From the NCBI GenBank assembly GCA_051277005.1, contig JBNMPS010000175.1, positions 1 through 5,143 of the forward strand: a stretch of DNA of 5,143 bases. The letters run 5' to 3'. Source of the DNA: Dasania sp051277005. Its GTDB lineage: Bacteria > Pseudomonadota > Gammaproteobacteria > Pseudomonadales > Dasaniaceae. Position 1 is the stretch's first letter; the number at the start of each line of letters is the position of its first letter. The notes beneath the pieces were generated by a model. It ran no database searches and was not told the DNA's origin. It worked only from the letters and a program-made list of their open reading frames with translations. Both the position numbers and the translations under genes were made by a program. Positions 1-4,799 of the stretch are shown here, in pieces.

Positions 1-79
1 TATGAGTATAATTGCTGAAATAAATTAGTGCCATGCCGGCGAAAATTGCTCCCCATTTGTAGCTATTATTTCGCCTTGC
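1..79. other. Intergenic start of window, no supported gene
   Basis: I see no coding region here that can be supported. A nine-codon stretch opens with ATG at 2 and stops at 26-28, but it could equally be the tail of a gene cut by the window edge or chance. No tRNA, clear promoter or terminator was recognised. The dispersed repeat described next begins close to the end of this stretch. Confidence 0.4.
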
Positions 80-317
80 TGAGCGAGTTACTTTTCTTTG
101 CTAGCCCAAAGAAAGTAACCAAAAAAAAATGACACCAAAAGAAACGGCGCCCCTGTCGGTCGTTTTCTTTGCAAATGCCCTGTGTAGTTCAGAAAATAAC
201 GGCATGCTGCGGAACTCACCTTATGAAGATACTCAATCTTCATAAGGTTCAAACAGTCCTCGCTGCTTCGATCCGTAATTTTCTTCCGTTGCGCGGCGAC
301 CTCTAAGGAGGTCTTAG
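80..317. repeat. Dispersed palindromic intergenic repeat upstream of recJ
   Basis: The block is a chain of imperfect inverted repeats. GTTACTTTTCTTTG (87-100) pairs with CAAAGAAAGTAAC (107-119) around a 6-nt loop with one extra T. AAAAGAAACG (137-146) pairs imperfectly with CGTTTTCTTT (161-170). A perfect 12-bp hairpin lies at 219-247, and GACCTC/GAGGTC at 298-313. There is also a run of nine A at 121-129. From memory, blocks with the TTACTTTCTTTG...CAAAGAAAGTAAC core followed by AAAGAAAC and a CTCGCTGCTTCGA-like stretch recur between genes in many gammaproteobacteria and are often mis-annotated as small proteins. That family assignment is recall, not a search result. The outer boundaries are uncertain. 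The block ends about 40 bp before recJ, so the recJ promoter may lie inside it. Confidence 0.55.
219..247. repeat. Perfect 12-bp inverted repeat (hairpin)
   Basis: CCTTATGAAGAT (219-230) and ATCTTCATAAGG (236-247) are exact reverse complements around the loop ACTCA. This is the strongest hairpin of the upstream repeat block. It lacks a following T-run, so I do not call it an intrinsic terminator. It could be a processing or transcription-pausing structure, or simply part of the mobile palindromic repeat. Confidence 0.7.
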
Positions 318-356
318 GTGCTCCGTAGATGGTTAGGATAAAGTTCAGAGAAGCCC

Positions 357-2099
357 ATGCCCATAATAAAACAACGCCAATACGATTTATCACAAGCGTA
401 TTTTTCTGCTTCGGTTCCCGATATACTTCAGCGTGTCTATGCCGCTAGAGGTGTGTTAAGCGATCAAGATATCAGTTTAGAACTGAAGGATTTATTACCA
501 CCGACATTACTTAAAGGCTTGCCAGAAGCTGCAGCCATTATTGCTGAGCATGTGATGCAGCAAAAGCGTATTTTGATTGTGGGTGATTTTGATTGTGATG
601 GCGCCACCAGTAGTGCCTTAGGTGTGCTGGCTTTAACGGCGATGGGCGCTAAATATATTGATTTTTTAGTACCCAATCGCTTTGAGTATGGTTATGGCCT
701 TACTCCAGAAATTGTTCATGTTGCCAAACAAAAATCCCCTGATTTAATTATTACTGTCGATAACGGTATTTCCAGTATTGAAGGTGTTGCTGTTGCAAAG
801 GCGCTGGGGATGGCCGTTGTTGTGACTGATCATCATTTGCCAGCAGAAACATTGCCGCAAGCGGATGCGATTGTTAATCCTAGTCAGCCAGGCTGTAGGT
901 TCCCGAGTAAAAATTTGGCTGGGGTAGGGGTGATTTTTTATGTGATGTCAGCGGTTAGGGCAGAGTTAAGAGAGAAAAATTGGTTTGCTAGCCAGCAGCT
1001 TACTGAGCCAAATATGGCCGAGTATTTAGATTTGGTTGCATTGGGTACTGTCGCTGACGTAGTGCCGCTAGATAAAAATAACCGAGTATTAGTCGCGCAG
1101 GGCTTGGGTCGTATTCGCTCGGGGCGCGTTCGCCCGGGGATTAAAGCGTTGTTAGATGTAGCAAATCGATCACTGCATCGTTTGGTGAGTGCAGATTTTG
1201 GCTTTGCCGTTGGCCCACGCTTAAATGCGGCTGGCCGCTTGGATGATATGAGTATCGGTATTCAGTGCCTATTGGCCAACAATGAATACCAGGCGCGTGA
1301 GTTAGCGGTGCAAATGGATGAACTTAATCATGATAGACGTGCCATAGAGGCGGGCATGCAGCAGGAGGCCTTAAAGGATATGGCAAAGCTGGAATTAGAT
1401 GAATCGGCAATGCCTTATGGTTTGTGTCTTTATCAGTCTGATTGGCATCAGGGCGTTATTGGTATTTTAGCGTCGCGTATTAAAGATAAATATCACCGGC
1501 CTGTAATTGTGTTTGCCGACGCTGAAAATAAGGGTGGCGAACAAGAAATAAAAGGCTCTGCTCGCTCGATTGTAGGTTTGCATATTCGCGATGCCTTAGA
1601 TGCGGTTGCCGCTAAACACCCTCATTTACTATCAAAGTTTGGTGGCCATGCTATGGCGGCGGGAATGACGTTACTAAAAGCGAATTATCCAGCTTTTGTG
1701 CAGGCCTTTGATGGAGAAGTTCGTAGGCAATTAACGGAAGACGATTTGCAGGCAGTGTTATTAACTGATGGCTCTTTATCATCATCAGATTTTAATCTTA
1801 AGCTTGCACACCACATTAGAGAGGCCGCACCTTGGGGGCAACATTTCCCTGAGCCTTTATTTGAAGGTCAGTTCTATTTGCAGCAACAGAGACTCGTCGG
1901 TGAAAAGCATTTGAAGTTAGTGCTATCTACAGAGGAAAAAGGCGGGGTGATGATTGATGGCATTGCGTTTAATGTTGATACCAAACTTTGGCCTAACGCA
2001 CAGGCAAATAGCGTTAATGTGGTGTATAAATTGGATGTTAATGAGTTTAGGGGCAATGAATCTGTGCAGTTTATGGTGAGTGATATTCAGCCAATTTAA
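357..2099 (+). CDS. recJ: Single-stranded-DNA-specific 5'-3' exonuclease RecJ
   Basis: RecJ is a cytoplasmic DHH-superfamily nuclease that degrades single-stranded DNA 5' to 3' in RecF-pathway recombination, mismatch repair and base excision repair. The 580-residue product is close to the 577 of E. coli RecJ and aligns from end to end by eye. Visible motifs are GDFDCDG (76-82, metal-binding aspartates 77, 79, 81), VDNG (134-137), VTDHH (156-160, DHH signature), LDLVALGTVAD (224-234) and GPRLNAAGRLDD (286-297). The DHHA1 region contains GRS-like and KFGGHAMAAG (427-436) motifs. The C-terminal OB-like domain ends with LDVNEFRGNES (559-569). All catalytic residues look intact. ATG 357 gives the expected N-terminus; only a weak purine stretch (AGAGAAG) precedes it. 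The strong AAGGAGG at 305-311 is too distant to serve this start. No terminator is evident after the stop, and a possible receptor promoter begins 9 nt downstream. Confidence 0.98.
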   Translation: MPIIKQRQYDLSQAYFSASVPDILQRVYAARGVLSDQDISLELKDLLPPTLLKGLPEAAAIIAEHVMQQKRILIVGDFDCDGATSSALGVLALTAMGAKYIDFLVPNRFEYGYGLTPEIVHVAKQKSPDLIITVDNGISSIEGVAVAKALGMAVVVTDHHLPAETLPQADAIVNPSQPGCRFPSKNLAGVGVIFYVMSAVRAELREKNWFASQQLTEPNMAEYLDLVALGTVADVVPLDKNNRVLVAQGLGRIRSGRVRPGIKALLDVANRSLHRLVSADFGFAVGPRLNAAGRLDDMSIGIQCLLANNEYQARELAVQMDELNHDRRAIEAGMQQEALKDMAKLELDESAMPYGLCLYQSDWHQGVIGILASRIKDKYHRPVIVFADAENKGGEQEIKGSARSIVGLHIRDALDAVAAKHPHLLSKFGGHAMAAGMTLLKANYPAFVQAFDGEVRRQLTEDDLQAVLLTDGSLSSSDFNLKLAHHIREAAPWGQHFPEPLFEGQFYLQQQRLVGEKHLKLVLSTEEKGGVMIDGIAFNVDTKLWPNAQANSVNVVYKLDVNEFRGNESVQFMVSDIQPI

Positions 2100-2107
2100 A
2101 GATTAGC

Positions 2108-2134
2108 TAAAGATTTTAGGCTCTCGGCAGATAC
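2108..2134 (+). promoter_or_regulatory. Possible sigma-28 (FliA) promoter for the chemotaxis receptor
   Basis: TAAAGATT (2108-2115), exactly 11 nt, then GCAGATAC (2127-2134) resembles the enterobacterial FliA consensus TAAAGTTT-N11-GCCGATAA. It matches 13 of 16 positions with the canonical spacing. It starts 9 nt after the recJ stop and would leave a leader of roughly 115 nt before the receptor ATG at 2258. FliA promoters are typical of chemoreceptor genes, so the context agrees with the match. Not tested, and the leader is long. Confidence 0.4.
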
Positions 2135-2181
2135 ATTATTACAATCCCGTTTAGGGCTAGCCACTTTAATAGCCGGGTAAT

Positions 2182-2208
2182 AAAAGTGCAGCGCCAATCC
2201 GCCGCTAT
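2182..2208 (+). promoter_or_regulatory. Weaker second sigma-28-like candidate
   Basis: AAAAGTGC (2182-2189), 11 nt, then GCCGCTAT (2201-2208) matches the FliA consensus at 11 of 16 positions. The match is poorer than at 2108-2134, but the position is better: initiation would fall about 40 nt before the receptor ATG at 2258. Either candidate, both or neither may be real. Confidence 0.2.
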
Positions 2209-2257
2209 CTAATAACGAATCAGAACCTAATATAGAAGTACCCTCAAGGAAACTAGC

Positions 2258-2322
2258 ATGAGTGACAGTAATACTGATTTTTATAAAGGCGCTATGGAAC
2301 AATCCAATACGGCCGTAGTGAT
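2258..2322 (+). pseudogene. 5' fragment of PAS-domain methyl-accepting chemotaxis receptor, cut by IS66
   Basis: ATG 2258 follows a good ribosome site (AAGGA, 2246-2250, 7-nt spacing). The reading begins MSDSNTDFYKGAMEQSNTAV, the N-terminal lead-in of cytoplasmic PAS-containing chemoreceptors, which typically read 'FYKGALEQ...VMMVDRD'. After codon GTG 2318 the frame enters the insertion sequence and stops at TAA 2324-2326, leaving a 22-residue peptide. Joined to the sequence after the second GTAGTGAT copy, it continues in frame as VVIIDRDINIQYVN, a PAS first-strand pattern. That rejoining is strong evidence that the two fragments were one gene. The fragment cannot be functional by itself. The intact protein would have sensed redox or a small ligand through PAS and signalled to CheA. 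Confidence 0.75.
2315..2322. repeat. Left target-site duplication of the IS66 element
   Basis: GTAGTGAT directly abuts the left terminal repeat and is repeated exactly at 4792-4799. Eight bp is the duplication length expected for the IS66 family. Confidence 0.95.
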
Positions 2323-2343
2323 GTAAGCGCCGCACCAACCACA
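2323..2343. repeat. IS66 left terminal inverted repeat
   Basis: These 21 bp, beginning GTAAGCGCCGCACC, match the reverse complement of 4771-4791 at 19 positions; mismatches are at repeat positions 9 (C/A) and 13 (C/T). Similarity ends abruptly after position 21. The outer GTAAGCG is the conserved tip of IS66-family ends. Confidence 0.95.
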
Positions 2344-2406
2344 CCCTACCAGTAATAACTCACTGTCGATAAGCTACTAGCTCAAATCATTCCGGAGCAA
2401 GTAACA

Positions 2407-2703
2407 ATGAAGCACGATAAGGCACAGTGGTTAGCGTTCATCAAAGAGCAACAGCAAAGCGACGTAAGCATCGCAGCATTTTGTCGTGAGAAAAATATCA
2501 AAGTTAAATACTTTTACTATCACCGTACCAAATATTTAAAAAGTATCAACCCATCACCCTTTGTTAGAGCCAATCCGCCGAGTATAAAGGCGCCAGATGA
2601 TAAATCACCCAGCCTAACCCTCCGATATGGCAGCGGCCAACTTTATCTTCCAGCCGGGGTATCAACCGTCTGGCTAGCTTCGCTTATGAAGGCACTGGCA
2701 TGA
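2407..2703 (+). CDS. tnpA: IS66 accessory protein TnpA
   Basis: This 98-residue protein is the first gene of the IS66 cassette. It is thought to be a small DNA-binding accessory factor needed with TnpB and TnpC for transposition; its exact role is not settled. Residues 4-42 (KAQWLAFIKEQQQSDVSIAA and onward) resemble the helix-turn-helix found in IS66 OrfA and IS3-type accessory proteins, with the family pattern 'W...I..QQ.S..S...FC.....' followed by YFYYHR. The C-terminal half (SLTLRYGSGQLYLPAG, then VSTVWLASLMKAL) matches the usual OrfA tail. GGAG at 2394-2397 lies 9 nt before the ATG. The stop overlaps the tnpB start as ATGA (2700-2703), which implies translational coupling. It is towards the short end for the family but appears complete. 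Confidence 0.9.
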   Translation: MKHDKAQWLAFIKEQQQSDVSIAAFCREKNIKVKYFYYHRTKYLKSINPSPFVRANPPSIKAPDDKSPSLTLRYGSGQLYLPAGVSTVWLASLMKALA

Positions 2704-3047
2704 AAACCTTTGTGGATGTGGGTGCTGTTTATCTACACCGCGAACCGGTGGATTTTCGTAAAGCTATTGATGGGCTCAGCTTGATTGTTGAGCAAGGGAT
2801 GGGGTTATCGGTCTATGACTCAGCCTTGTTTGTGTTTTGTAACCGCCGCCGTGACAAGCTTAAAGTTCTCTACTGGGATAACAGCGGTTTTTGTTTGTGG
2901 TATAAGCGGCTAGAAAAAGAAAAGTTTAAGTGGCCAAAGAAAGATTCACGTGATGTTATTACCTTAAATGAAGAGCAGTTTAGCTGGCTGCTTCGCGGCT
3001 TTGATATCCGACAAATGAATGCGCATAAAGCACTTGTTTATAGCTAA
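2700..3047 (+). CDS. tnpB: IS66 accessory protein TnpB (Orf2)
   Basis: The 115-residue product has the usual length and full motif set of the IS66 Orf2-like family. It shows DFRKAIDGL (18-26), LFVFCNRRRDKLKVLYWD (43-60), GFCLWYKRLEKEKFKWP (63-79) and a final leucine-rich segment, LNEEQFSWLLRGFDI. This TnpB is unrelated to the RNA-guided nuclease TnpB of IS200/IS605 elements. It is required for IS66 transposition, but its biochemical activity is unknown. GAAGG (2688-2692) lies 7 nt before the ATG, and the start overlaps the tnpA stop by 4 bp. Translation therefore probably depends partly on tnpA readthrough. Intact. Confidence 0.95.
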   Translation: MKTFVDVGAVYLHREPVDFRKAIDGLSLIVEQGMGLSVYDSALFVFCNRRRDKLKVLYWDNSGFCLWYKRLEKEKFKWPKKDSRDVITLNEEQFSWLLRGFDIRQMNAHKALVYS

Positions 3048-3054
3048 TTTAGCT
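3042..3054 (+). repeat. Short palindrome at the tnpB stop
   Basis: AGCTAA (3042-3047) and TTAGCT (3049-3054) are exact reverse complements and contain the tnpB stop codon. A seven-T run follows at 3068-3074, 13 nt on. The stem is AT-rich and the T-run is not adjacent, so I do not call a terminator. It might cause partial attenuation between tnpB and the transposase. Confidence 0.35.
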
Positions 3055-3088
3055 CGGGTTTAGTGTCTTTTTTTGGTAAAATATCCGC

Positions 3089-4600
3089 ATGGAAAACGCA
3101 GACACACTCAATACTGAAAATACTTTTCTCAAGCAAGCGCTTGATGATAAAGATCAACAGATTGAAAAAAAAGACCAACGTATTCAACTGCTCGAGGAGA
3201 TGGTTAAAACGTTGCGCCATAAACAATTTGGCGCCTCCAGCGAAAAAGGTTCCGTTGATCAAATTAACCTTTTCAACGAAGCGGAAGCCGATCCGAATGA
3301 ATCCCCTAGTGCTGATAACGATATCGTTGTCCCTACCCATACCCGAAAAAAACAACGACGTGTTTCTATCCCCGCCGACATTCCCCGTGAAGAGATTGTT
3401 CACGACCTGCCCGAAAGCGAAAAGTTTTGCCCCCATGATAATACGGCGCTTAAGTGCATTGGCGAAGAATCCAGCGAACAGCTGGATATTATCCCGGCCA
3501 AAATAACCGTATTACGTCACCTGCGTAAAAAATATGCCTGCCCCTGCTGTGAGCAATACCTCGTTACCGCAGCCAAACCGGCACAGCCGATTGAAAAATC
3601 GATTGCCGCTCCGGGCTTACTGGCACATGTCGCTGTCAGCAAATATTGTGATGCTTTGCCGCTGTACCGTCAGATTACTATGTTCAAACGCATTGGTGTT
3701 GAATTGGATAGAGGAACGCTGGCCAGTTGGATGATTAAATTGGGAACCTTAGTGCAACCCTTGATTAATCGTTTGCACGAAATTGCTTGTGAACAGCCGG
3801 TCTTACATATGGATGAAACGCCCCTGCAAGTCTTGAACGAGCCAGGTAAGAGCGCTCAAAGTAAAAGCTATATGTGGGTGACCGCAGCCATGCAGGCCAG
3901 TACAAACATCATCCTTTACCACTACAGCGCTAGCCGCAGTGGCGATACCCCTCAGTATTTACTTAGTGATTTTAATGGCGCACTTATGGTGGATGGCTAT
4001 GAAGGTTACTCAGCAATATGTAACAGTAATCAACTCACCCGCTTAGGTTGCTGGGCACACGCTAGGCGTAAGTTTGTTGATGCCCAGCGTCAGCAGCCGA
4101 AAGGAAAAACCGGCAAAGCGGATCAAGCTTTGGCATTTATCCAAAAACTCTATCGTTACGAACAATTAGCCAAAGATAAAACAGCAGATGAACGCTATGC
4201 CATACGGCAGGCGCAATCAAAACCTGAAATTGATAAGCTGAAAAAATGGTTAACAAAAACCTTGGGCAATACGCCACCCAAAACCACCTTGGGCAAAGCG
4301 ATAAACTACCTAAATAACCAATGGGATAGGTTGAGTGCCTATACAGAGAATGGTGCATGGCCGATCGATAATAATCGCGCGGAGAATTCAATCCGTCCGT
4401 TTGTCATTGGCCGAAAAAATTGGTTGTTTGCTAACAGCCAGGCGGGCGCTCATGCCAGTGCAAATCTGTATAGCTTAATTGAAACGGCCAAAGCCAATGA
4501 TATAGAGCCGTATACCTTTCTTAAGAGGGTGTTTACGTTATTGCCGCAGGCTAAAAACTTAGAAGATATTGATGCGTTGCTTCCCGGAGCGGGAGCGTAA
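3089..4600 (+). CDS. tnpC: IS66 transposase TnpC (DDE family)
   Basis: This 503-residue enzyme should cut and join the IS ends. An N-terminal heptad-rich coiled coil (about 6-45) leads to HKQFGASSEK (44-53). A zinc-binding segment follows with C114, H116 and C123 and the pair C151/C154 in YACPCCE. The common CPxCG first motif is altered here (CPHD), with C123 a possible substitute ligand. The catalytic core shows MDETPL (D242), MVDGYEGYS (D302), CWAHARRKF (321-329) and DNNRAENSIRPFVIGRKNW (E432). The IS66 C-terminal domain (SLIETAKANDIEPYTFLKRV) follows. A DDE triad of D242-D302-E432 is inferred from motif position. ATG 3089 is the first possible start, because TAA lies in frame at 3077-3079. 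The ribosome site is poor (GGTAAA, 8 nt upstream), and the gap from tnpB is 41 nt, so transposase output may be low. Intact. Confidence 0.96.
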   Translation: MENADTLNTENTFLKQALDDKDQQIEKKDQRIQLLEEMVKTLRHKQFGASSEKGSVDQINLFNEAEADPNESPSADNDIVVPTHTRKKQRRVSIPADIPREEIVHDLPESEKFCPHDNTALKCIGEESSEQLDIIPAKITVLRHLRKKYACPCCEQYLVTAAKPAQPIEKSIAAPGLLAHVAVSKYCDALPLYRQITMFKRIGVELDRGTLASWMIKLGTLVQPLINRLHEIACEQPVLHMDETPLQVLNEPGKSAQSKSYMWVTAAMQASTNIILYHYSASRSGDTPQYLLSDFNGALMVDGYEGYSAICNSNQLTRLGCWAHARRKFVDAQRQQPKGKTGKADQALAFIQKLYRYEQLAKDKTADERYAIRQAQSKPEIDKLKKWLTKTLGNTPPKTTLGKAINYLNNQWDRLSAYTENGAWPIDNNRAENSIRPFVIGRKNWLFANSQAGAHASANLYSLIETAKANDIEPYTFLKRVFTLLPQAKNLEDIDALLPGAGA

Positions 4601-4697
4601 AAGCAGGAAGGCAATCGCCGTCTTGGCAATGCCCTAAATCCTTTATGGGCTCTCATCCTGAGAATACCTTCCTTGCAGTAGGTTCATCCTGAACCGG
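4598..4697 (-). ncRNA. Candidate CsrA/RsmA-binding small RNA in the IS66 tail
   Basis: Read on the minus strand, this non-coding stretch would fold into linked hairpins. The first, 4695-4681, has 6-bp arms GGTTCA/TGAACC with loop GGA. The second, 4663-4651, has 5-bp arms TCTCA/TGAGA with loop GGA. The third, 4650-4631, has 8 bp with one bulge and loop GGA. A 9-bp closing stem (4676-4667 with 4611-4603, one bulge) encloses the last two, and a small UUGCC/GGCGA stem fits the linker. The first two loops present CAGGATG, the repeat motif of CsrB-type RNAs; all three hairpin loops and the linker give four AGGA motifs. The closing stem is followed by TTTT (4602-4599), which could end transcription. 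A promoter-like sequence lies just upstream at 4731-4703. Strand and expression are inferred. The hairpins could instead be transposase sites or a plus-strand mRNA 3' structure. Confidence 0.35.
4631..4695. repeat. Three consecutive stem-loops with identical TCC triloops
   Basis: On the plus strand, GCCCTAAA/TTTATGGGC (4631-4650), TCTCA/TGAGA (4651-4663) and GGTTCA/TGAACC (4681-4695) each close on exactly TCC. The first two abut with no spacer. The second and third share the core TCATCCTGA but have different outer stems. This suggests that loop and closing pairs are conserved while stems are free to vary, as in protein-binding RNA hairpins. Confidence 0.75.
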
Positions 4698-4702
4698 AAA
4701 TC

Positions 4703-4731
4703 ACTATAAAATGACCCGCTAATCTTTGCAA
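4703..4731 (-). promoter_or_regulatory. Minus-strand sigma-70-like promoter for the candidate small RNA
   Basis: On the minus strand TTGCAA (4731-4726) is followed after exactly 17 nt by TATAGT (4708-4703). These match the -35 consensus at 4 of 6 positions and the -10 at 5 of 6. Initiation would be expected near 4696-4697, at the very foot of the first GGA-loop hairpin. The -35 hexamer lies inside an inverted repeat (4726-4745). Confidence 0.35.
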
Positions 4732-4745
4732 ATAACTATTTGCAA
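4726..4745. repeat. Inverted repeat in the right subterminal region
   Basis: TTGCAAAT (4726-4733) and ATTTGCAA (4738-4745) are perfect 8-bp arms around AACT. The repeat lies 25 bp inside the right terminal repeat. It could be a transposase or accessory-protein binding site, or an operator over the predicted minus-strand -35 box. Confidence 0.55.
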
Positions 4746-4770
4746 TATCAGATCAGCGAGGAAATATAGA

Positions 4771-4791
4771 TGTGGTTGATGCTGCGCTTAC
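4771..4791. repeat. IS66 right terminal inverted repeat
   Basis: This is the reverse complement of the left terminus with two mismatches in 21 bp, ending CTGCGCTTAC. It is directly followed by the second copy of the 8-bp duplication. Confidence 0.95.
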
Positions 4792-4799
4792 GTAGTGAT
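4792..4799. repeat. Right target-site duplication of the IS66 element
   Basis: GTAGTGAT is identical to 2315-2322 and marks the exact right boundary of the insertion. Confidence 0.95.

Larger units (their letters stand above)
2323..4791 (+). mobile_element. Complete IS66-family insertion sequence, 2469 bp
   Basis: The element starts with GTAAGCGC, the typical IS66 terminus, and ends with its complement GCGCTTAC. It is bounded by 21-bp inverted repeats and a perfect 8-bp duplication (GTAGTGAT). Inside are three same-strand genes in canonical order, tnpA-tnpB-tnpC, all uninterrupted, plus about 63 bp of left and 170 bp of right non-coding subterminal DNA. No passenger gene is present. IS66 elements need all three proteins for efficient transposition. 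Intact genes, near-identical ends and an exact duplication suggest a fairly recent, possibly still active copy. It has inserted in the first PAS-coding segment of a chemoreceptor gene, in the same orientation as that gene and recJ. Confidence 0.96.

Noticed and set aside
88..393. Minus-strand reading frame of 101 codons upstream of recJ
   Set aside because: It is read across the palindromic repeat and overlaps the recJ start. Its C-terminus (GYFLWASKEK) is the usual translation artefact of the CAAAGAAAGTAAC-type repeat, and no ribosome site or domain is evident.
328..447. ATG 328 frame downstream of AAGGAGG (305-311)
   Set aside because: The spacing of 16 nt is too long, the frame overlaps recJ out of frame, and the translation shows no recognisable domain.
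2141..2190. Possible recJ terminator (GGCTA...TAGCC and CACTTT...AAAGTG pairings)
   Set aside because: The stems are only 5-6 bp with large loops, and no T-run follows.
2096..2344. Minus-strand 82-codon frame between recJ and the IS
   Set aside because: It crosses the IS left boundary and the antisense of the receptor start; the restored plus-strand receptor frame explains the sequence better.
3063..3506. Plus-strand 147-codon and minus-strand 130-codon frames over the start of tnpC
   Set aside because: Both are shadows of the tnpC coding frame, with low-complexity lysine- or phenylalanine-rich composition and no recognisable domain.
4582..4594. TCCCG-GAG-CGGGA hairpin at the end of tnpC as a terminator
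   Set aside because: The stem is short, lies within coding sequence and has no following T-run.
2323..4791. Passenger gene, CRISPR array or RNA-guided system in the IS
   Set aside because: Only tnpA, tnpB and tnpC are present. The TnpB here is the IS66 Orf2 type, not the IS200/IS605 RNA-guided nuclease, and no spaced direct repeats are seen.
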